A stretch of DNA of 64,000 nucleotides. Origin: Cryptomeria japonica. Lineage: Eukaryota > Streptophyta > Pinopsida > Cupressales > Cupressaceae. The notes under the pieces were generated by a model. The model made no database searches. It saw only the letters and a list, made by a program, of their open reading frames with translations, and was not told the origin of the DNA. Location of the stretch: NCBI RefSeq assembly GCF_030272615.1, contig NC_081413.1, positions 716,367,867 through 716,431,866 of the forward strand. The letters run 5' to 3'. Shown piece after piece: positions 21,818-31,019 of this stretch (position 1 is its first letter; every line of letters starts with the position of its first letter). A program made the position numbers and the translations under genes.

Positions 21818-24800
21818 ATGCCTAAATCTGCAATAGAGTCCTCAAAAACACCTGGTGCAGCCGAAACGTCCTGAGCATCCAAGTCAAACATCCCTCGCAG
21901 AGTCGAAAAGATGAAATATCAGTATCAGAGAGGAGGATTGAGGGAATCAAAAGTTCAAAGCGTGTGGGAAAATGTAGGTGATACTAACCTGGGCCACATT
22001 GATATTCAAGATTTTAGAAACGGAGTATTCTCCCCTAATGCCTATGGCAGGCCTAGGCGGATGATGGAGAGTGGCATCGCCCAAGCAGCAGGATTTCCCC
22101 CGTCGGTGCAAAATTATGAGCTAGTAGTAGAGGTTGCCCAACATTACCAATCAAACACCAGATTGGTGCTCCTTGAGAATATGGTCCTCGCCGACTTCAC
22201 TCCTGAAGCCATTAGCGACGCATTTGACATCCCCTTCCCGAACAACCCCATAGCAACAACTATAGATGAAGCGCAAGTGGCGTATGATATGAACCCCGCC
22301 AAGTGCAGAACATTGATAAATGAGGAGTGGTACAAGGAGAAAAGACCTCCAAGCATCAGAATTGGGAAAAAGACCCCCAGAAGCGACTTTCACAATGAGC
22401 ATGGAGATATGGTCACATTGCTCAATAGGGTTATGGGACTCCCCCAATCTAACTACTTTGAAGAGTGTATGTTCTACTTCACAGAACAGGGCTTCGCTGG
22501 GAAATCCAAGTTCGACTGGGCCCAAATCATAAGTGACAACATCCACACCTACTTGATCAAACTTGAGGAGAAGAAGTACTTTACCATGACATCCTATCTA
22601 ATCAATATGTTTGCCAGAAACCAGCCTCTGCCAGGTTTAATCATAAAAGGTGAAATTGGGAACGGCCCCAATCAAGTGAAGGTGTATGATTGCTACTCAC
22701 AATTACATTATCAGGACATAGCTCAAAGGGAAAAGAACAGCCCTGCCTATGCAGTTGGTCAATATGAGCGTGTCAATGATGCTTTCACAATGCGCCTGGT
22801 CAGGCTGATGCAAGGACTCCTCCATATAAGGCTTTCAGAGCAAGCTACCATTCTGATACAGAGGTATGGCGCCTGGTTCATCCAGTTCGCAAGATTCTCC
22901 TACATCTGAATAGCTGGCTTTGAGGGTGCTCCTTTCCAACTTCCACGATATCCAACCAACAAAATAGTTCTCATGGAAGTTGCGAGGCAGGCATGTCCGA
23001 CGAATAGTTTACTCAGAGACAAGAGGCAGTCTGGATTCGCCTTCCCTATGATTATAGGTAACCTTGATGTCCATTTGAAGAATCCAACCCATGCAAAAGA
23101 ATCCCTTGCAGAACTAGCCTCTTACGGCCTCCAGGAACATTTCCCAAGGAAATGCTTTGATCATGACAATCTAGCAAAGAGAGCCTACGGCAGGCAATAC
23201 AGAGCAAAGGAGTCAATTGAAGATTATTGGAAGAACTGCTCTGATGACTACGAGATCCGACGGCATGAATATTCAAGGCTGACTGTGCAGCAAATGCAAC
23301 TCTATGAATACCGTCGGGTCCCGAATCAGTTAACAGATTCAGGAAATTGCTTACAAGATCCAATCACTGATTTTGAGGCAGTCATGGAAGCCCCAGGAAG
23401 GTACACTGATCAGTGGTTACACTAGCAAATTGAGCGGCTGATTCATGAGGGAGTCCAATTCACCTACCAAATGATGGCCAGCCTTGATTCTCAGTCCTCC
23501 GAAGATGAGGGAACCTCGAGTGCACCTAAGGAAGAGGTTGAAAAGCCCGAAAAAAGGAAGAAGGCTAAAGCCAGCAGAGGGACTCGGACATCTAAAAGAA
23601 CAAGGGAGAAGATCCCTATTAGGAGACCAGAGGTCACTTCATCATCAAAAGACCTCAGTTCATCTGATGATGTAATAGAACTAGATTATATACCTGCTCT
23701 GCCTTTCCAAAGCGATGTTGACACATTCGGAGCCGATGATCCTCCTACACTTGACATGCTAAATACAAAGGTGGGGGTCATTGAGGCTACCGAACCTGAG
23801 AATCAAGTTGAGGAAGGAGAAATTTCGTCTACTCAAGGGCTTGAATTACATGAACCCACCCAGGGGAACTGCCACGAATTACAACTGCATAGTACTGCCA
23901 AGGATGACTCCACTATTGAAGAAGAGCAAAGGACAGATGAGACCCGTGAGCCTGAAAGGACTGAAGAACAACCATCACGTGAAGATACTAGATAGTTGTT
24001 CAGTGAAGTAGGAGAGAATTCAACTGCGAGCAAGGGACTTGACACTTCCTCCACTCCTCCTGTAACAGAGCAGCTACAAATATGCGATGAGCCAGCTAAA
24101 AACATTAAAAAGCAAAGTGGGAATTTAACCATAGCATCAGGACAAACTATACCTCAAGATTCGTTAGTTGCTCAAGCTCAGCGAAAGGCAGCCACCAAGC
24201 CACCCATTGACTTGGAAGACATTTTCTCGTGCATAGACGAAGCCAAGTCCAACGGGAAGAAAAAGCCTAAAGCATATTCCCAGATAACCAAAGATGAACA
24301 AAGGAACCGTACCCTCCATATCGCCACCCCGCCTGTCGATAAGCCAGCAAATCAAGTTACACTGGCTGATTATAACATCACAACCGTCCCAATCGGACGA
24401 GCCACCAAGGAATAGGAAAGGGAGGAGTTCAAAGACTCCGTGCAAAACATGCTCAGACAACTCGAAGAGATAACTGCTGAGAAAGACATGTATCGAGTTC
24501 GTATTGAGCAGGCCGAGGGGTACATTGATCAACTCCTGAGACCATTGCATAATGGCCCCGAATCCCATATTCCTCCTACAGCATTAGCGCAAAGGACCAC
24601 TACAGAATTTGAAGGAGTACGAGATACTGCCAAGGCCATCAAGGAATGGATGCGAGGCATTAAAGAAAGGGGAGAACAAATCATTGAAGAGATAAAAGAA
24701 ATGGCCCACCACCGAGAGACCATTTTGGTCAAGTTGCTCGAGGTAAAGCGGAATGCCTCAAAATCCATGAGGTAGCTGCTACAACTCTTCCTCTCGTAAG

Positions 24801-25386
24801 AGCTCTTTTCTGGACCCAAGCACAGATTCCTACATTGTCCGCCATCCTAGACCTCCACGACATCAACATTTTTAAAGAATGGTACTGGACTATCACTATG
24901 AAGAATGAGACAAGAGAAATCATTGACAAAGAGCAAGATGCATGCGAGGGAATTCTGAAGAACATGCAGGAACTTGGCAAGACAATCCTTTGATCAATGG
25001 TTTTGGGTTGGAAAAATGACCTGTCTGATGACGTAGTGCAACCAGACTGGGAGAAGTGATTGAGAACAGACAAGATCGCCTACTCCACTAAGGACCTAGA
25101 TTTTGCCGGCAAACTACATTCAAACATTTTGTGTTTTGAGGCTCATCGATCCAGCTCGCAGGATGGTTTGAAGCACGTAGATCGTTATCTGGAAGGCATG
25201 TAGTATAAAATACGTCATCCCCCTATGCCTTAGTTCAAGGTGTTGTTCCAGTTGTGCATCAAGTTCCAAGAGTATGTTCGTGAAGAACGTGCAGCAAGTC
25301 GGGACCTTTGGAAAGAGTATTTGCATGGCGAGGATGAATTTTTAGTAAGAGGATATGAAGCTGGAAAAGAAAAAGTGCTTTCTTAA
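21818..25386 (+). pseudogene. Large unknown protein encoded inside G4 (about 1,190 codons, decayed)
   Basis: A single frame runs from ATG 21818 (MPKSAIESSKTPGAAE) to about 24765, then shifts by one base and continues to TAA 25384. Nonsense codons lie near 21872, 22907, 23423, 23993 and 24413, then near 24991, 25058, 25201 and 25231 in the shifted frame. Most read as CGA-to-TGA or CAG-to-TAG changes. Outside them the frame stays open for long stretches (332 codons at 21911-22906), so it was recently a real gene. Residues about 30-550 look globular, including ENMVLADFTPEAISDAFDIP (about 120-140). Residues about 550-720 are Ser/Glu/Lys-rich. Residues about 870-980 look like coiled coil. There is no zinc knuckle, protease or RT motif. 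The FTPEAI stretch resembles 'putative plant transposon protein' domains, but only weakly. Function unknown. Confidence 0.75.
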
Positions 25387-25669
25387 AATATATTTTTCTT
25401 TTAAAATTGAAAAAGCATTTTTTGGCCAAAGTTCATATTTAACTGCCAAGTCAACTGTAAACTTTAAACTTTGTGCATGTGCACTTTTTGAATTATTATG
25501 GATAGGTTTTTAATTACCTTTCTTTAGGTAGTTATTGCTCCCCTTTGGGTGGTTGCTGATATTTACCTTCCATTTATGGGTATGGGTACCCTTTTTGTAC
25601 AAATGAATCTAGGCCACTTGTTTAGTTTAGATATTGGCCATTCATCTATTTTGGGAAATCTATTTAAAG

Positions 25670-25680
25670 GGACTGGTTTT
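25670..25680 (+). promoter_or_regulatory. G4 TATA box
   Basis: CTATTTAAAGG followed by CCCTCATTTTGGTAAG occupies the same place as CTATATAAAGG...CCTCATTCGTAAA in G3 and TATATAAG...CTCATTTG in G1. This is the expected U3/R border of the family. The telobox palindrome seen in the other copies was not found here. Confidence 0.5.
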
Positions 25681-26515
25681 CCCTCATTTTGGTAAGAAGT
25701 TCAAGGATTGTTGCTGAAGCTCTGGCAAAATTTACACAGGATTAATGGAAAATTAACGTTGTTTTCATTTCATTTGTGAGTGCATGGTCTCCTCCTTCAC
25801 TATTTAAATTATTTTGTTATGTCATTTATTTTTCAATAGCATTTTAGGATAAACATCTGATAGAATCCTCGTTGTTCATACCATTAAGGACTGACTGACT
25901 GTCATTCCCTTTGCATGGTTAATCTGAACCCTATCATATGCTTAGTTCGGTTATTAGACAGTTAATGAATGAATGATAAAATTCTAAATTTATGTTTAAT
26001 AGCATGAAAACTTATTTTCCCTTGAAGATCGCACTAGATTCTTACAAACGTTGTGCTTAAATAGCTGATAAGTGTTAAATCTGGTTAATTGGAGGTGTCT
26101 GTCTGTTTTTCTTGAGCAAGCTATCTTAGTTAAATAGTTAGATTTTCTATATCTCTTTTCCGTATCCCTCTTTTTTTTCCTTTTTTAACCAAGAAACCCC
26201 ACAGTCCATGTTGAATTAGTATCAATCCAACTGAAATCAACCGATAACAAGACTGTTAGAATTTTAGGGAACTCATCTGACAATTGTCCATCTCACCGTA
26301 AGTCCCCTTTGTGTTTCCAGCAAAACACATTGAACCACTAAGTAATCCGACAATCAAGACCTGACAATCAAAACCTTGAGGTCGCCCCGTTTGATCAACA
26401 AAACCAGCATTAGGGATTTCCTTATCTCAAGAAAGGATAGGATACTCAGCGAGTACATTCTATTCTGCGTTGGCCGGATGGAGTTTGCAGCGATGCGACT
26501 TTAGACACGTCAACA

Positions 26516-26940
26516 TGATGGAAATTCCTTCCTTTACGAGAAAGTGAAAAATTGACTAAGTGATGGAAATTTCTTCCTTCACGACAGAATTCTTGGAAAA
26601 GTGAGAAACTGACCAAGTGTTGGAAATTCCTTCCTTCGGGACAGAATTCCAGGAAAGTGGAAAAATTGACCAAGTGTTGGAAATTCCTTCCTTTAGGACA
26701 TAGTTCTTGGAAATTGTGAAGAAAGTGAAAAATTGACTAAGTGATGGAAATTCCTTCCTTCACGACAGAATTCTTGGAAAAGTGAAAAACTGACTAAGTG
26801 TTGAAAATTCCTTCCTTCGGGACAGAATTCCAGGAAAGTGGAAAAATTGACCAAGTGTTGGAAATTCCTTCCTTCAGGACATAGTTCTTGGAAATCGTGA
26901 AAAATCGGCTAAGGCATGAAGAATTTCCTTCCTCAGTGGT
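26516..26940 (+). repeat. G3 repeat array, right part
   Basis: Six to seven clear units of about 60 bp: GGAAATTCCTTCCTTC, then GGACAGAATTCCAGG or CGACAGAATTCTTGG, then AAAAATTGACCAAGTG. It contains the palindromic words GGAATTCC and GAAATTCC. It continues the array at 19150-19714 that G4 split. Confidence 0.85.
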
Positions 26941-27787
26941 AAAGTAGAATCAAGGTCAAGAATGGGCACCAAATGAAGGGTATGGAGGATTTTTCCTTCT
27001 CAAGCAAAATTCCTTCACCATGTGTTTTTAGCACCCAAGTTGGAAATGAAGTGTTGGACAGCAAGGAACAAATTTCTTTCCAAAGGAGAATTCCTTCACA
27101 ACATGAATTCCACGCTAGAATGAATTGAAGATGAAAAAAACAATTTATAAGGCAAGGAAGAAATCAAGGATGAATTGGACAAGAAATTCCCCCTCGGGAA
27201 AAATTTTGAAAAATCCATTTTCGGGCATCAAAAATCATCCCAATTTCAAAATGATGATAGATTTGGAGTTGTGAGTGAATTTTCTCTCTCCTGGACTATG
27301 GAACCCTAATTTGAAAATTTTCCTAAAAAATAGGAAATGTGCAAAATTGATGAAAATCTTCTCCAAGGCAAGGAAAATTCAAAATCTTAGGAAAATTCTT
27401 CCCAGATAAAGTTTTCACTCTCCAAGGGTTTCTCGCCAAGTGGCAGCCGGATCAACGCATGAAGAATTAATGGAGCATCTTTTGCATGTAGCTGTCACAT
27501 TTAAGGCATTATGGCAGATTCTTTTTTTTGCATGCAGTCGTCACGTTCAAGAGATGATAATGCATTTATGGCATCATAGGCCGATTTTGCATGGAGGCAT
27601 ATTTATTGTATTTATGATTTATTGGGCGACCTTGATGGATGATGGTGCATTCAATGCACAATGAATGCCATTTTTGGCAGGGATGTAATTAATTGTAATG
27701 GGATGGAATTAATTCTATATGGGCATAATAGGTATTTATTGTTGATTCCCAGCTTGTTGCATCATGTGTGGGGAATCTTTTAGGGAG

Positions 27788-27839
27788 AAACCCTAATTAG
27801 GGTTTTGCATGTAGCCAAGGCCAGAAGCCTATATAAAGG
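27788..27839 (+). promoter_or_regulatory. G3 promoter: palindromic telobox and TATA box
   Basis: AAACCCTAATTAGGGTTT (27788-27805) is followed by CTATATAAAGG (27829-27839), then ACCCCTCATTCGTAAAAAGG. Same layout as G1 and G2. Confidence 0.6.
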
Positions 27840-28502
27840 GGTGACCCCTCATTCGTAAAAAGGGAGGGAGCTTTGTATGAAATTGTTGCGATAAGTTTTT
27901 GAGATAATAACAGTGAAACATTGTTCTCTGATGTTGTCCACTTAAGTTATTTTTTCAAAACTTGCATGGTTTCACCTTCCTCACTTATAGTAGAATTTTA
28001 TTTTCTCAGTTGTTAGATAAAGTGCTTTGATTTCAATGGATAAATTAATGGTGTCTGATGAATTTCTATGGTTCAAACTTTTTGCATCTTGTTGATTGTA
28101 AGTTGCAGTGTAAAGTTAGCCTGAGCCACTAAACTTGTGCTAAGTTCGGTTGTGAACAATCATTTGGATTGTGCCATTTTGGGTATTCAAATCACTTTCT
28201 CGATTTGAAAATCCTTCAACATCCTTAGAAGATCGCACCAGTTCTTGCGGAGTTGTAGTTTATCTTGGCGAAGCAAAGCTTGGTTTATTTGGAATTTGTC
28301 CACCAGAGCACTATTCATTGTTATCATTGCCCTTAGGAATAGATTTAGATCTTTCTAAACACTTTCCCCTTTACAGTCCCGTTCATTCCAGTTGAGTTCG
28401 TTCAAATCAGAAGCATCACCAAATTGCTATATCTGATGATGAAGTTCCACGCCACATCAAAGAAGTGAAACAACGATCCAAGCAATTTCGAGAAGAGCAG
28501 AC

Positions 28503-28934
28503 TGTAGTGTCCCCTTCCTAACTTGTTTGATAGGGTGGATCGTTAACCTATTCAATTGGTTTTGTAGGCTAATGAGTTAGGGTTAGGGAACTTTGGAGGC
28601 ATTGATTCAATGGAATAAAAATATTAGATGTTTATTTGGCCTCTAACAGTTGTGATGAGTGTAACGCCCTTTTTTGGAGTGATTTCCGATGAGTTTTCCC
28701 ATATTATTTTTAGTAAGTCAATTTTGGGCATTGACTAAGCCAGTTGTCAACATTTCTATTTTAGACATGTCAATGGGAGCAATGGATATCATTGGCTCAA
28801 TATTTGGTGTAGTTTGATGATTTTATTTTAAATAAAGATGAGTTAATATTTTATACAATTAAATTAAATATTTAACTTTGTTGTTGTTTAGTATTTATAT
28901 AAAGACTATTTGGGCGCCAAGATTAAAGTGCAAT
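28503..28934 (+). mobile_element. Two LTR-like starts, one inside the other (partial)
   Basis: TGTAGTGTCCCCTTCC at 28503 resembles the start of the solo LTR at 31233. Both share the phrase TTGTAGGCTAATGAG a little downstream. At 28660 a second start, TGTAACGCCCTTTTTTGG, resembles TGTAATGCCCC at 34757. Neither has a confirmed 3' end or target duplication in this window, so these are partial calls. Confidence 0.4.
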
Positions 28935-30000
28935 TGTGATGTCCCCACTTTGAAATAGAATTTACTAATAAATAATAATAATATTAAAATATTAAAGAAT
29001 AAAAATAAAATTTAAATTAAAATATAAAATAATATAATTACAATTTAGTTAAGTTAATAAATGGTCAAAAGACATGGAAGGAAAAGTTGTGACTCCCTCA
29101 AACGTGGGATATAAAAGGGAGAAGAGAACCTCATTTGAGAAGGGGACAATTGGAATCAGAAGTGCAGATCTGATGATGATAGGTTGTGTCCCTTTCAAAG
29201 GGCAGATAGAATGAAGAGTTGCACTCTTTCAAAGGGTGCTAATGGTGGAAAGGGCATGTCTTTTGCCAAAGGGTATACATGATGAAGAGGTGTTACCTTT
29301 CCCTCAAATTGAGAGATATAAAGGAAAGGAATCAAAGGCATCCAGTGACATCACCATGGATCAGATCAGATCAGATCAAAACTGTTATTAAGTTACAGGC
29401 AGTAACATCTTTGTTCTTGGTGGTATGCATGGGGATGAGCTGAATATGTATGCTTAATATATGAAGCCTGATAATGTTCTTATGCGGAATTTAATAGTAA
29501 TATTAATATAGACTGCAATATGTATGACAGTTTAATAAGGCCTTTCTATCACTAACTGTTCATATGACGATTAAGTAAATTATATGATGGAATTTGTAAT
29601 ACCTTACAATCTCACCATCCAAATATGGAGGGAAAATACAAGGAAGCAAGAGCACTAGGCTCCAGCAGGTACGCAAACCCCAAGTGTGGGCCAAGAGGCC
29701 AAGTTGATGAGGTCCTTGGTGCTCTTGGGCTTGTTGGAGAGGGATAGACTCAAGGCACTTTGTGTGATTCTCCTTGAGCTCCATATGAGGATAGGTGTAT
29801 TGAAAGAAAGTTTGTTGAATCCTTCATATACACTTTCCACTATATTAGGACTGACGAATATATGTTCTATCATGACATGATGGAAATGTTGTCTAATTTG
29901 TTGTGCAGGTTGACATTAGTGTCCTCTTATTGTTCTCTCTATGCACTAAAATTGTGATTCTAGGACAGAATATAAGAGGATCCCATTAGGAGGCATTACA
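28935..30000 (+). mobile_element. Solo LTR (GTCCCC family) with 5-bp target duplication
   Basis: It begins TGTGATGTCCCCACTTTG and ends GGAGGCATTACA, flanked by GCAAT on both sides (28930-28934 and 30001-30005). It is 1,066 bp with AT-rich U3, a TATA box GATATAAAAGG near 29108, then CCTCATTTGAGAAGG. There is no PBS or coding region. It lies inside the TGTAACGCCC sequence that starts at 28660, which appears to continue after it (GTAAATATTTAATAAAGG). Confidence 0.75.
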
Positions 30001-30005
30001 GCAAT

Positions 30006-30445
30006 GTAAATATTTAATAAAGGGGCCTTTTGGAGATTTGAACGCACTTTATGAAGTCTTTTATTTTATTTTAATATTTTAAAAAGGTTATTTGAGAGAG
30101 GCTGACCTCTTCAAGGAAAATACAAAAGAGAAAGTTGGAGCTCATTTCTCTTATGTTGAGTTTGATATTTTGGATATTGTTGTTGTTCCTGGAGGAGATT
30201 GTTCTTCTCAAGTTTGTGAGGATGAAACCCCTTGCAAGCGGCATTCTCCACATTATTGAGAGATATACTCTAGAGAACATCTTCGTAATTTCACACAAAG
30301 ATCACAGCTAGGAATTATTGGAGTCTGATATCTTCTTCTTCTTCAGTTCTCAGAGCTTCAGAGTGTTGGATAGTATTTGTTATGGCTGATAAGGAGATTG
30401 CAGAGGTTATTGTGTGTTTGTTGGTCTCTTTTTCCTAGTCATACT
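30006..30445 (+). other. Continuation of an interrupted LTR-like sequence, no gene
   Basis: This is probably the rest of the element beginning at 28660, judging from position. No terminus could be fixed. The last five bases, ATACT (30441-30445), are the target duplication of G2. Confidence 0.35.
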
Positions 30446-31019
30446 TGTTGTGAGGTATTCACAAATCGCCCATTGCAAATGGGGACCCCCACTTTTTGCT
30501 TTCTGGGGTTGGCTCTTTTAGTTTTGTTGTTGGTCGTTTTAGTGTCTTAGCCTTTGCATTGAAGGGATTGAGTTTCTCAAAGGTCATCAAGCCAGGTGGG
30601 TCTCCTCAAGAGGTCAGGTCCATTGAGTGATTAGGGGTTATTTAAAGCATTCCTAGGATTTTTTTTGTGTACTATCCGGTCACGCTTCTAGTTGCTAAAT
30701 CAAACCTTGGTTGAATGCATAATGTCCTTGTAGGCCCCATCCCTTACATCAAGGTCAAAGCGAATTCGCCTTAAGAAGTCTGAAATGTTATCCTGATCTT
30801 GATCCTGAAGTGTCCTGAAATTTGACAAAGTCTGGAAAATTGAAGAGTCCTCCAAAAACTAGATTTTGCATTATAACTCCTGGAGGTCCGAAACCACTCT
30901 CAAACATCCTGACAATATATATGGAATATAACTTAAAGTATAAGTTCACTTATACTTAAATGTTATATTCCATATATGAATAATGACGGAGAGACTAACT
31001 TGTCAAACAGCTTCATGTT

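Larger units (their letters stand above)
19715..26515 (+). mobile_element. G4: giant LTR-like unit with a large broken ORF
   Basis: It begins TGTTGTGCCTTGCACACG (19715) and ends TTAGACACGTCAACA (26515). A perfect 5-bp target duplication, TGATG, lies at 19710-19714 and 26516-26520, and the G3 repeat array is continuous across it. In order it holds a 5' palindrome CCCTGTCGCCGACAGGG (19735-19751), a GCGAA-type repeat array (20040-21110), a long broken ORF (21818-25386), a TATA box (25670-25680) and a 3' end similar to G2 (AAAGGATAGGATAC, then ACACGTCAACA). No second LTR, PBS, RT or integrase was found. It is 6,801 bp long. It may be a solo LTR whose U3 encodes a protein, or a complete non-autonomous element of unusual type. 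Confidence 0.78.
18047..28502 (+). mobile_element. G3: giant LTR-like unit, interrupted by G4, 3' end not found
   Basis: It starts TGTTGTGACCTTTTCACAC and has the G-family palindrome CCCCATTGCAAATGGGG at 18070-18086, the AT-rich inverted repeat near 18826-18874, and a telobox plus TATA box at 27788-27839. Its own repeat array (GGAAATTCCTTCCTTC units) is split by the insertion of G4 at 19715-26515. The 3' part matches G2 as far as ATATCTGATGATGAAGTTCC (about 28425-28445). The terminal CAACA and the second copy of its expected CCTAT target duplication are missing. An unrelated LTR-like sequence starts at about 28503. Confidence 0.65.

Noticed and set aside
28503..28520. TGTAGTGTCCCC as a simple continuation of G3 (compare TGTAAGTCCCCTTG in G2)
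   Set aside because: Downstream sequence matches the solo LTR at 31233 better (shared TTGTAGGCTAATGAG), so it was called as a new LTR start, at low confidence.
29560..29880. Overlapping open frames in both directions within the solo LTR at 28935-30000
   Set aside because: They are confined to an LTR with clear ends and TATA box, and show no domain similarity.
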